Assembly (NCBI GenBank): GCA_964570935.1
Contig: CAZMZP010000036.1
Coordinates: 1-21,742, forward strand
DNA from: JAFGJU01 sp964570935
Lineage (GTDB): Bacteria; Eisenbacteria; RBG-16-71-46; JAFGJU01
Reading direction: 5' to 3'
DNA: 21,742 bases
Shown: positions 15,297 through 21,369 of the stretch, piece after piece
Layout: the number at the start of each line of letters is the position of its first letter
Position numbering within the stretch: the first letter of the stretch is position 1
Notes under the pieces: generated by a model
Database searches by the model: none
The model's input: only the letters and a program-made list of their open reading frames with translations
Told to the model about the DNA's origin: nothing
Translations under genes and position numbers: made by a program

Positions 15297-16330
15297 AGAT
15301 AGTCGTACTCAAAGGCGGCGCATCGAGCGAGCGAGAGGTGTCGCTCGTGTCCGGAGCGGAAGTCGCGAGAGCCCTGAGAGAGAAGGGCCACAGTGTGAGC
15401 GAGATGGACGTTGGGGACGAGCTCGAGTCGTTTGCGGCGAAGAGCCCGGCCGGTGGCGCAGTCCCGGGAGATTCCAAGAGCCCCGGCGCTACCGCGGGAA
15501 GGAACCCGGGTCTCGTCGGGTTCGTGTCGAACACGGGAATCTCGTCGTGCGACGTGGTGTTCATAGCTCTGCATGGCGGGACGGGCGAGAACGGCACCGT
15601 GCAGGCGTTGCTTGACTTAATGAGAGTTCCGTACACCGGGTCTGGCATGCTGGCGAGCGCCCTCGCGATGGACAAATTCCTGACCAAGCTGATGTTCGAA
15701 CGGGCTGGCATTCCGACTCCGGCATGGCGCGCGGTGGAGAACGCCGACCTCGCGAAAGTCGAACGGGCCGTGTCCGAGCTGGGGGGGCCGGCTGTCGTGA
15801 CGAAGCCCAGAGACCAGGGCTCCACGATAGGCATCAGCGTCGTGGACGACACGAGACAGGTCAGAGACGCGGTGGAATCCGCCCTCAAGTACTCACCGGA
15901 CGTCCTCATCGAGAAGTACGTACCGGGGAGAGAAATCACGGTCGGGATACTGGGAGAAAAAGCGCTTCCCGTTCTGGAAATCGCACCGCAGACCGGTTTC
16001 TACAGCTACGAGTGCAAATACACAAAGGGAAAGAGCAAATACACGGTTCCCGCGGAGATCGACGCCAAGACTGCGGCCGACGCCCAGCGATGCGCCCTCG
16101 AGGCCTTCAGGGTCCTCGGTTGCGCGGACTTCTCGCGCGTGGACTTCCGTCTGCCCGACGCCGGCCGGCCCCAGTGTCTGGAAGTGAACACCGTGCCCGG
16201 CATGACGGGGACGAGCCTGGTTCCGATGGCCGCCGGGGCAATCGGGATGGACTTCCCTTCGCTCGTGGAAGAGATTTGCCGGCTGGCCCTCGCCCGGCGG
16301 GGAATCGTGGCGGCCGCGAAGGGCGCCTAG
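15293..16330 (+). CDS. ddl: D-alanine-D-alanine ligase
   Basis: Joins two D-alanines with ATP for peptidoglycan precursors. An ATP-grasp enzyme of 345 aa. The N-terminal domain has VLKGGASSEREVSL (5-18) and IALHGGTGENGTVQ (91-104). The central and C-terminal domains have PYTGSG, KPRDQGSTIGIS (171-182), VDFR (283-286) and the magnesium-binding LEVNTVPGMTGTSLVP (296-311, with E297 and N299). Residues about 50-83 are an Ala/Gly/Pro/Ser-rich insertion not typical of the family. ATG 15293 overlaps the gltX stop (ATGA) and has GGAGGA at 15282-15287. Its position after gltX is unusual; ddl more often lies with mur genes. Confidence 0.95.
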   Translation: MKIVVLKGGASSEREVSLVSGAEVARALREKGHSVSEMDVGDELESFAAKSPAGGAVPGDSKSPGATAGRNPGLVGFVSNTGISSCDVVFIALHGGTGENGTVQALLDLMRVPYTGSGMLASALAMDKFLTKLMFERAGIPTPAWRAVENADLAKVERAVSELGGPAVVTKPRDQGSTIGISVVDDTRQVRDAVESALKYSPDVLIEKYVPGREITVGILGEKALPVLEIAPQTGFYSYECKYTKGKSKYTVPAEIDAKTAADAQRCALEAFRVLGCADFSRVDFRLPDAGRPQCLEVNTVPGMTGTSLVPMAAGAIGMDFPSLVEEICRLALARRGIVAAAKGA

Positions 16331-16430
16331 TGCCGCCGGCCTGCCGTGCGCGGCGTTGACCCGTGCCGGTAATGCGTCGACGCGCCGGTCCTGGCCGTTC
16401 CCGGGCGAGTTATGTGTTTCCGCCGGCGCA

Positions 16431-16447
16431 GGATTCTGATAGAATCC
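16431..16447 (+). promoter_or_regulatory. Palindrome over an extended -10 upstream of the M42 peptidase
   Basis: GGATTCT (16431-16437), GAT, AGAATCC (16441-16447) is a perfect 7-bp inverted repeat. The extended -10 TGATAGAAT (16437-16445) lies entirely inside it. This arrangement fits an operator overlapping a promoter. Transcription would leave a leader of about 140 bases before ATG 16591, and no ORF is evident in that leader. The -35 region is poor. The 260-bp gap 16331-16590 holds no other recognised element. Confidence 0.45.
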
Positions 16448-16590
16448 GCTGGATGCGTTTGCGCTCCCGAGGGTGCGCACTCCGTCGATGGGCCGCCGTG
16501 TCACCGTGCTGCGCTTTCCACCAGACGGCTTGCACCGGCGCGCCGGCGCGTGCGGGAGCGGTCGAGAATCAAGAGCAGTGGAGGCAAGAG

Positions 16591-17661
16591 ATGGACCAAG
16601 TCGAACTCATGCTGAAGGAACTGACCGACGCCGTCGGCATCTCGGGGCACGAAGAAGACGTGTCCGCGGTGATGGAGAAACACCTGAAGGGGCTGGGCGA
16701 GATTTACTATGACCGGCTCGGCAGCCTGATATGCAAGAAGACCGGCAAGGCGGGCGGGCCGGCGGTGATGCTGGCCGCGCACATGGACGAAGTCGGCTTC
16801 ATGGTGAAGCATGTCACCAAGGACGGTTTCATCAAGTTCCTGCCCATCGGCGGGTGGTGGGGCCACGTGGCCCTCGCCCAGCGCGTGACGGTCAGGACCG
16901 CGAAGGGCGACGTTCTCGGCATAGTCGGCTCCAAGCCTCCTCACGACCTTCAGGAAGACGAGAAGAAGAAGGTCGTTGACCTCAAGGACATGTTCATAGA
17001 CGTAGGCGCCACAAGCGCCTTCGACGTCGAGAAGAAACTCGGCATCAGGCCCGGAGACCCCGTCGTGCCCATGAGCCCGTTCTCTGTCATGGCCAACCCG
17101 CGGCTTTACATGGCCAAGTCGTGGGACGACAGAATCGGCTGCGCGGAGATAATAGAAGTCTTCCGGAGACTCCAGAAGGCGAAGCACCCCAACGTGGTGT
17201 ACGGCGTGGGGACCGTTCAGGAGGAGGTCGGACTGAGGGGGGCCCAGACCAGCGTTTCGGCCGTGAAGCCGGACATCGGGTTCGCGCTGGATGTCTGCAT
17301 CGCCCGAGACGTGCCCGGGGCCGGTGACGGCAGTGCCGAGAAGCTGGGCGCGGGCGCGGCCGTCGTGGTGTACGACGGTTCGATGATCCCGAACCCCAGG
17401 CTGCGTGACTTTGTGGTGGACGCGGCCAAGGCGAAGAAGATCCCTTATCACTTCGCCTCGCTGGAACGCGGCGGCACCGACAGCGGCAAGATACATCTGC
17501 ACGGGACAGGAGTCCCGTCGCTGTCGCTCTGCGTGCCGACCAGGTACATCCACAGTCACACAGCCATAATCGACAGGAAGGATTTCGAGGCCGTGGTGAG
17601 CCTCGTCACGGAAGTCATAATGCGCCTGGACGCGAAGGCCGTGGCCAAGCTGACAAAGTAG
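16591..17661 (+). CDS. M42 family metallo-aminopeptidase
   Basis: A cytosolic, probably tetrahedral (dodecameric) aminopeptidase of the M42 (FrvX/glutamyl aminopeptidase, TET) type that trims peptides. The 356-aa length is typical. The two-metal site is visible: H64 and D66 (AAHMDEVGF), D179 (KSWDDRIG), E211 and E212 (GTVQEEVG; catalytic base and ligand), D234 (FALDVCIA) and H321/H323 (TRYIHSHTA). GGTDSGKIHLHGTGVPS (294-310) is a further family block. ATG 16591 has TGGAGG six bases upstream. Longer in-frame starts back to 16363 would read through unconserved promoter sequence. Some members were once called M-type endoglucanases, but the motifs mark a peptidase. Substrate specificity is not readable. 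Confidence 0.94.
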   Translation: MDQVELMLKELTDAVGISGHEEDVSAVMEKHLKGLGEIYYDRLGSLICKKTGKAGGPAVMLAAHMDEVGFMVKHVTKDGFIKFLPIGGWWGHVALAQRVTVRTAKGDVLGIVGSKPPHDLQEDEKKKVVDLKDMFIDVGATSAFDVEKKLGIRPGDPVVPMSPFSVMANPRLYMAKSWDDRIGCAEIIEVFRRLQKAKHPNVVYGVGTVQEEVGLRGAQTSVSAVKPDIGFALDVCIARDVPGAGDGSAEKLGAGAAVVVYDGSMIPNPRLRDFVVDAAKAKKIPYHFASLERGGTDSGKIHLHGTGVPSLSLCVPTRYIHSHTAIIDRKDFEAVVSLVTEVIMRLDAKAVAKLTK

Positions 17662-17673
17662 GCGGACGGGAAG

Positions 17674-17689
17674 GGCCGGGCTTCCGGCC
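17674..17689 (+). terminator. GC hairpin after the M42 peptidase
   Basis: GGCCGG (17674-17679) pairs with CCGGCC (17684-17689) around GCTT, twelve bases past the stop. It is not followed by T residues, so the call is a weak terminator. Confidence 0.35.
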
Positions 17690-17731
17690 GGTCCCCCGGC
17701 ACAGCGTCGCGCGCGAGAGAGTCACGCAGGC

Positions 17732-18478
17732 ATGAGCGCGTTCACTGAAGACCTTCGTGCAGCCCTGGACAGAGACCCGGCGGCCACAAGCGCGGCCGAG
17801 GTGATATTCACGTATCCCGGGTTTCACGCGGTGACCTGGTACAGGATAGCGCACACGCTGTACCACTGGCGCGTGCCGGTCCTGCCCAGGCTCGTCTCCC
17901 TGGTCACCCACTTCTTCACCGGCGTGGACATCCATCCGGCGGCCGAGGTCGGCAGAGGGCTTTTCATAGACCACGGTTCGGGAGTGGTGGTGGGAGAGAC
18001 CTCAATCATCGGGAACGAGGTCACTCTGTTCCAGGGAGTCACTCTCGGCGGCACGGGCAAGGAGCGCGGCAAGAGACATCCCACGCTGGGCGACCGCGTC
18101 GTCGTGGGCGCGGGCGCCAAGATACTGGGTAACATCGTCGTGGGCGACGACGTGTACGTCGGCGCCAACGCAGTAGTGCTAAGGGACGTTCCGGGCAACT
18201 GCACCGTAGTGGGAATACCCGGCAGAGTAGTGAAGAGAGAAGGCCGGAGAGTGCCCTCCATGACTCTCGACCACGTTCACATGCCGGACCCGGTTTCGAG
18301 GGAGCTGGAGAGCGTCCAGAGGGAAATCAGGAGAATCGAAGAACATCTCAGGATCTGGGAGGGTGGAGTCCAGGGCTCGTTCCTGGACGAGAGTGAAAGG
18401 CCCGCCACTGAACCGCCGGTAGCCGCAGAGGGTGAAACCCCCGGTGAAGACACTTCACGCCCATCCGCTGGCAAATAG
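17732..18478 (+). CDS. cysE: Serine O-acetyltransferase
   Basis: Acetylates serine to O-acetylserine, the first step of cysteine synthesis. The 248-aa protein has a short N-terminal helical part (1-60) with YPGFHAVTWYRIAH, as in the shorter Gram-positive-like forms. A left-handed beta-helix of hexapeptide repeats (about 66-165) follows, with the catalytic-type His in FIDHGSGVVVGETS (78-91) and GVTLGGTGKERGKRHP (102-117). Residues 166-248 extend past the fold: a charged helix (about 185-210), then an acidic Pro/Glu-rich tail, probably disordered. ATG 17732 has only a weak upstream GAGAGAG. cysE directly before cysS is the Bacillus arrangement and links cysteine synthesis with its tRNA charging. 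Confidence 0.94.
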   Translation: MSAFTEDLRAALDRDPAATSAAEVIFTYPGFHAVTWYRIAHTLYHWRVPVLPRLVSLVTHFFTGVDIHPAAEVGRGLFIDHGSGVVVGETSIIGNEVTLFQGVTLGGTGKERGKRHPTLGDRVVVGAGAKILGNIVVGDDVYVGANAVVLRDVPGNCTVVGIPGRVVKREGRRVPSMTLDHVHMPDPVSRELESVQREIRRIEEHLRIWEGGVQGSFLDESERPATEPPVAAEGETPGEDTSRPSAGK

Positions 18479-18524
18479 CGCGGCATAAGTTCCGGCGTCG
18501 CACAGAGCATCGCTCTCAACGCTG

Positions 18525-18530
18525 TATAAC
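18525..18530 (+). promoter_or_regulatory. Possible -10 element for cysS
   Basis: TATAAC directly preceded by TG lies 40 bases before the cysS ATG in the 92-bp gap after cysE. No -35 is convincing. No T-box features (specifier stem, T-box sequence, antiterminator) are visible in the gap. Confidence 0.3.
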
Positions 18531-18570
18531 AATCCGGTCAAGGCATTCTTTGAACACAAAGGGTGGAATC

Positions 18571-19992
18571 ATGCGCATCTACGACAACCTAAGGCGGCGA
18601 AAGGAGGAGTTCGTTCCCCTCAACAAGGACTTCGTCGGAATGTACGTGTGCGGGATGACCGTGCAGGACAAACCGCACATCGGCCACATGTTCTCGGCCA
18701 TCGCCGGCGACGCCATAAGGAGATACCTGGAATACAAGGGCTACAACGTCCGGTACATATACAATTTCACCGACGTGGACGACAAGATCATCCAGAAGTC
18801 GAACGAAGAAAAGATCCCCTGGCAGGACATCGCGGCGCGGAACATCGAAGCGTTCCACAAGTACGCGCGGCTCCTGGGCATCAAGCCCGCAACGGTGTAT
18901 CCCAAGGCCACCGAACACATCACCGAGATAGTGGACATGGTGAAGAAGATCGTGGACAAGGGCCATGCCTACGAGAGCGGCGGTGACGTCTACTTCGCCG
19001 TGGACACGTGGCCCGGCTACGGGAAGCTGTCCGGAAGGAAGCTGGACGAGCTCAGGGCCGGCGCCAGGGTGGACCCGGGCGAGAAGAAGAGAAACCCGCT
19101 CGACTTCGCGCTCTGGAAGGCGGCCAAACCGGGCGAGCCCTCGTGGGAGAGTCCGTGGAGCAGCGGCAGACCGGGCTGGCACATCGAGTGCTCGGCCATG
19201 TCCATGAAGTACCTGGGGGAATCCTTCGACATACACGGCGGCGGTCAGGACCTGATATTCCCGCACCACGATAACGAGATCGCGCAGGCCGAAGCCGCCA
19301 CCGGGAAACCGTTCGTGCAGTTCTGGATCGAAAACGGGCTGGTGAACCTGACCGGCGAGAAGATGTCCAAGTCCACCAAGCACTTTCTGGCAGTGGAGGA
19401 CATCTGCGCCGAGGTTGACCCCGAGACTTTGAGGTTCTACCTCCTGTCCACTCACTACTCCAGTCCCACGGAGTTCAGCATGGAGCGGCTGGCGGAAGCG
19501 GACGCCGGCCTCGAACGCCTCAAGAACGCGCTCAGGAACGCGGCCATCGTGAGCGCCGAGGTCGACCCGGCCGCGGTGCGGCCGGCCGACGGGGAGCTGT
19601 CGGCCGCGACGGCCGAGGCACGGAAGAAGTTCGTGGAGGCGATGGACGACGACTTCAACAGCGCGAGGGCGCTCGGCTGTCTCTTCGACCTTGCCAGGGT
19701 CATGAACAAGCAGGTCGAGGCCGGCATCGTGTCCCCGGCGGAGCGCGCCGCAGTCGGGTCCGCGGCCGTCGCCCTGAGAGAGCTCGGCAGAGTGCTTGGA
19801 CTCTTCTGGAAGGACGAGGAGGCCGTGCAGCAGACCCCGGACGACGTGAAGGAACTTCTCACGCAGCGGGAGGCCGCGCGGAACAGACAGGACTGGGCCA
19901 GAGCCGACGAGCTCAGGAAACTGGTGGATTCAAAGGGATACACAATAGAAGACAGGCCCGGAGGTCCGGTGCTTCGCAGGAAGAGCGGTTGA
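18571..19992 (+). CDS. cysS: Cysteinyl-tRNA synthetase
   Basis: A class Ia synthetase that charges tRNA-Cys, 473 aa. The zinc site that selects cysteine is visible: C27 (MYVCGMTV), C207 (WHIECSAM) and H232 (IFPHHDNEIAQ). The HIGH motif is HIGH at 36-39, and KMSKS is at 264-268 in GEKMSKSTKHF. The C-terminal helical domain contains the DDDFNSARALG block. ATG 18571 gives the usual MRIYDNL start, with AAAGGGTGG just upstream; a TTG at 18550 would only add seven residues. It lies 92 bp after cysE and is followed by a tRNA cluster. Confidence 0.97.
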   Translation: MRIYDNLRRRKEEFVPLNKDFVGMYVCGMTVQDKPHIGHMFSAIAGDAIRRYLEYKGYNVRYIYNFTDVDDKIIQKSNEEKIPWQDIAARNIEAFHKYARLLGIKPATVYPKATEHITEIVDMVKKIVDKGHAYESGGDVYFAVDTWPGYGKLSGRKLDELRAGARVDPGEKKRNPLDFALWKAAKPGEPSWESPWSSGRPGWHIECSAMSMKYLGESFDIHGGGQDLIFPHHDNEIAQAEAATGKPFVQFWIENGLVNLTGEKMSKSTKHFLAVEDICAEVDPETLRFYLLSTHYSSPTEFSMERLAEADAGLERLKNALRNAAIVSAEVDPAAVRPADGELSAATAEARKKFVEAMDDDFNSARALGCLFDLARVMNKQVEAGIVSPAERAAVGSAAVALRELGRVLGLFWKDEEAVQQTPDDVKELLTQREAARNRQDWARADELRKLVDSKGYTIEDRPGGPVLRRKSG

Positions 19993-20016
19993 CGCTCCGG
20001 GCCGCGGGTCCCAGGG

Positions 20017-20058
20017 GCCGTAGCCGTCGTGCACCGCGCCGTAGCCGTCGTGCACCGC
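20017..20058. repeat. 21-bp perfect tandem repeat, two copies
   Basis: A 21-bp unit beginning GCCGTAGCCGTCG is present at 20017-20037 and again at 20038-20058 without mismatch. It lies between the cysS stop and tRNA-Thr(UGU). This looks like a recent duplication and could vary in copy number between strains. Confidence 0.9.
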
Positions 20059-20087
20059 CTCGCGCGTTCCAGGCGGCGATAACGAGA

Positions 20088-20162
20088 GCTGGCGTAGCTC
20101 AATGGTAGAGCTCCTCACTTGTAATGAGGGGGTTGGGGGTTCAATTCCTCTCGCCAGCTCCA
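20088..20162 (+). tRNA. tRNA-Thr (anticodon UGU)
   Basis: A full cloverleaf. The acceptor GCTGGCG (20088-20094) pairs with CGCCAGC (20152-20158). The D-arm is GCTC/GAGC. The anticodon arm CCTCA/TGAGG has loop CTTGTAA, giving anticodon TGT. The T-loop is TTCAATT, with a T-stem that includes two G-U pairs. The discriminator is T, followed by an encoded CCA (20160-20162). It is the first of four tRNAs before tuf and corresponds in position to E. coli thrU. Confidence 0.96.
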
Positions 20163-20192
20163 GTTCAAGCGGCCACGTGTGGTTGCGTTCGC

Positions 20193-20207
20193 GCGGCGGG
20201 TCGCCGC
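20193..20207 (+). other. Small hairpin in the Thr-Tyr tRNA spacer
   Basis: GCGGCG (20193-20198) pairs with CGCCGC (20202-20207) around GGT. The 157-bp spacer between the two tRNA genes contains this stem and the stronger one at 20293-20313, and no credible gene. Confidence 0.4.
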
Positions 20208-20292
20208 ACATGAGTACAACGTCTTTGCTTCCGGCTCCCAGCGCGGGCGTCGAGTCGGAAGCCACTCGGAGGTTGAACAGTTGAGTTAAATG

Positions 20293-20313
20293 TGGCAAGA
20301 TTGACTCTTGCCA
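20293..20313 (+). other. Hairpin abutting tRNA-Tyr
   Basis: TGGCAAGA (20293-20300) pairs perfectly with TCTTGCCA (20306-20313) around TTGAC. The stem ends six bases before the mature 5' end of tRNA-Tyr. It may be an RNase processing site within the polycistronic tRNA transcript, or a binding site. No T-run follows, so it is not a terminator. Confidence 0.6.
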
Positions 20314-20319
20314 TCCAGT

Positions 20320-20404
20320 GGAGGGGTTCCCAAGAGGTCAAAGGGAGCAGACTGTAAATCTGCCGGCAATGCCTTCGGAGGTTCGAATCCTTCCCCCTCC
20401 ACCA
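20320..20404 (+). tRNA. tRNA-Tyr (anticodon GUA)
   Basis: A class II tRNA with a long variable arm, 85 nt with CCA. The acceptor GGAGGGG pairs with CCCCTCC. The anticodon arm GCAGA/TCTGC has loop CTGTAAA, anticodon GTA. The T-arm is GGAGG TTCGAAT CCTTC. The discriminator is A, followed by an encoded CCA (20402-20404). It matches the position of E. coli tyrU. Confidence 0.97.
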
Positions 20405-20458
20405 TGTATCAACCGTGAGACTTTCCTAGTTTGTCTTAAGCCCGCAGGGAGATCTGAG

Positions 20459-20833
20459 TTGGGTAAATTACCAGTCAACCCCTTTGCGCTTGGCGCCGCG
20501 TTTGTGGATAGGGCCGTGGAGCTCGGCTGGGTTGAGGTCGAGTCGGACGGCATGCGGAGTTCCTACTACCTGACGGACTCGGGTAGCGGGGAACTGGTGA
20601 AGTTCGGCGTCAACCTCGACAAGGCGATGCAGTTCGCCGTGCTCCCGGAGAGGAACAACGCGACCCAAAGAAAGCGGCCGTTTCCGCTCCAGGCGCGCGA
20701 TAGGGGACAGGGGCATCCCAGGCAGCATCCCGGCGCCGCTCGCTCCGGGCACGGGCATCCGATGCACAAGGGCCGGAGCCAGGGGCCGAAGAGGCGGATG
20801 GGACCGGGCAGGCGACCCGCCGGAAACATGTAA
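20459..20833 (+). CDS. Hypothetical protein, possible winged-helix (ArsR-like C-terminal half) fragment
   Basis: A 124-aa ORF from TTG 20459, with AGGGAG (20446-20451) seven bases upstream, lies between tRNA-Tyr and tRNA-Gly. I do not recognise a named family with certainty. Residues about 1-55 (LGKLPVNPFALGAAFVDRA, GWVEVES, YYLTDSGSGELVKFGVNL) resemble the C-terminal half of ArsR-type regulators, where a wing ends in YxLTxxGxxxLxxxGI. The DNA-reading helices normally preceding this are absent, and the tRNA leaves no room for them. From about residue 66 the protein is basic and rich in Gly, His, Pro and Arg (GHGHPMHKGR), probably disordered. Codon use in the middle resembles neighbouring genes, while the first dozen codons are less GC rich. 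It may be a real small gene or a truncated remnant. Confidence 0.5.
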   Translation: MGKLPVNPFALGAAFVDRAVELGWVEVESDGMRSSYYLTDSGSGELVKFGVNLDKAMQFAVLPERNNATQRKRPFPLQARDRGQGHPRQHPGAARSGHGHPMHKGRSQGPKRRMGPGRRPAGNM

Positions 20834-20836
20834 TCA

Positions 20837-20894
20837 GCTGTTTCTCAATGAGTTAACGGACTCGGCCGCGGTCCGGGTCCGTCGAAGAAACAGC
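20837..20894 (+). terminator. Long two-part hairpin after the hypothetical gene; terminator or structured RNA
   Basis: An outer stem GCTGTTTCT (20837-20845)/AGAAACAGC (20886-20894) encloses an inner 10-bp stem ACGGACTCGG (20856-20865)/CCGGGTCCGT (20873-20882) with one G-U pair and a 7-nt loop. The outer and inner stems are joined by an asymmetric internal loop of 10 and 3 bases. It begins four bases after the stop of the hypothetical gene. TTTTT comes only at 20905-20909, about ten bases past the stem, so the fit to an intrinsic terminator is imperfect. Confidence 0.6.
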
Positions 20895-20931
20895 CGCGCC
20901 GGCGTTTTTCGCCACTGCGCAGTCCGGCGCG
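20895..20931 (+). other. Second hairpin between the long hairpin and tRNA-Gly
   Basis: CGCGCCGG (20895-20902) pairs with CCGGCGCG (20924-20931), with the TTTTT run inside the loop. The rest of the stretch to 21010 has an AT-rich spot (TTATAT, 20947-20952) that could be a -10 for tRNA-Gly, without a -35. No gene is seen here. Confidence 0.4.
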
Positions 20932-21010
20932 CGAAGACGTGTGCAATTATATGGCGAACAACGAGTTACGCTTCTGATGTCGCGTGCGGTTGTTTCGCTG
21001 AAGGCCAGGG

Positions 21011-21086
21011 GCGGGAGTAGCTCAGTGGCTAGAGCGTCAGCCTTCCAAGCTGAGGGTCGCGGGTTCGAATCCCGTTTCCCGCTCCA
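21011..21086 (+). tRNA. tRNA-Gly (anticodon UCC)
   Basis: 76 nt with CCA. The acceptor GCGGGAG pairs with TTCCCGC (one G-U pair). The D-arm is GCTC/GAGC. The anticodon arm TCAGC/GCTGA has loop CTTCCAA, anticodon TCC. The T-arm is GCGGG TTCGAAT CCCGT. The discriminator is T, followed by an encoded CCA (21084-21086). It corresponds to E. coli glyT. Confidence 0.97.
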
Positions 21087-21157
21087 CTTTTTTCAGAAAG
21101 GTGAGAGAAACCCCTTGACAGATCCCGGGGTCTCTGTCATTTTATAGTTTTGCACAT

Positions 21158-21205
21158 CCCCAGTGTGGCTTTTTGTGTCAAAAAAGCCGAGTGGTGGGGT
21201 TTTTT
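21158..21205 (+). terminator. Strong intrinsic terminator after tRNA-Gly
   Basis: An outer stem CCCCA (21158-21162)/TGGGG (21195-21199) encloses an inner stem GGCTTTTT (21167-21174)/AAAAAGCC (21181-21188), and six T residues follow (21200-21205). This is the only textbook Rho-independent terminator in the window. It should separate the upstream tRNA transcripts from tRNA-Thr(GGU)-tuf. A weaker GAG..CCCC/GGGGTCTC pairing lies just upstream (about 21106-21135). Confidence 0.8.
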
Positions 21206-21296
21206 AGTCTCTTGAAGCCTCGCCTCTGCGCCACAGTCACACCGGTCTAATTCCCCTCGACGCGCGCGACTGGAAGGGGAATGCTTTTGTCTCATT

Positions 21297-21369
21297 GCCC
21301 GGGTAGCTCAGTCGGCAGAGCATTTGCATGGTAAGCAAAAGGTCATCGGTTCGATTCCGATCCTGGGCT
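21297..21369 (+). tRNA. tRNA-Thr (anticodon GGU), no encoded CCA
   Basis: 73 nt. The acceptor GCCCGGG pairs with CCTGGGC (one G-U pair). The D-arm is GCTC/GAGC. The anticodon arm TTTGC/GCAAA has loop ATGGTAA, anticodon GGT. The T-arm is ATCGG TTCGATT CCGAT. After discriminator T21369 the sequence reads CAC, not CCA, unlike the other three tRNAs here, so the 3' end must be added by tRNA nucleotidyltransferase. It corresponds to E. coli thrT, directly before tuf. Confidence 0.96.

Noticed and set aside
16363..16590. N-terminal extension of the M42 peptidase
   Set aside because: The residues are unconserved, the stretch contains the candidate promoter, and ATG 16591 has a good ribosome-binding site and normal length.
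18479..18570. T-box or riboswitch in the cysS leader
   Set aside because: The gap is only 92 bp and lacks the T-box sequence and antiterminator stems.
20102..20284. ORF beginning inside tRNA-Thr, reading GGSIPLASS
   Set aside because: It is the well-known false translation of a tRNA gene; the rest shows no protein-like pattern.
19930..20298. Minus-strand ORF across tRNA-Thr with ARGIEPPTPSLQVRSS
   Set aside because: A standard artefact from the antisense of a tRNA, and it also overlaps the end of cysS.
20338..20553. Minus-strand ORF with GGGGRIRTSEGIAGRF over tRNA-Tyr
   Set aside because: Antisense tRNA artefact seen in many databases.
20941..21147. 68-aa ORF across tRNA-Gly (VARASAFQAEGRGFESRFP)
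   Set aside because: Spurious translation of the tRNA; no independent coding evidence.
21115..21148. TTGACA...TATAGT promoter pair after tRNA-Gly
   Set aside because: The spacer is 22 bp, too long for a standard promoter, and it lies in a terminator region.
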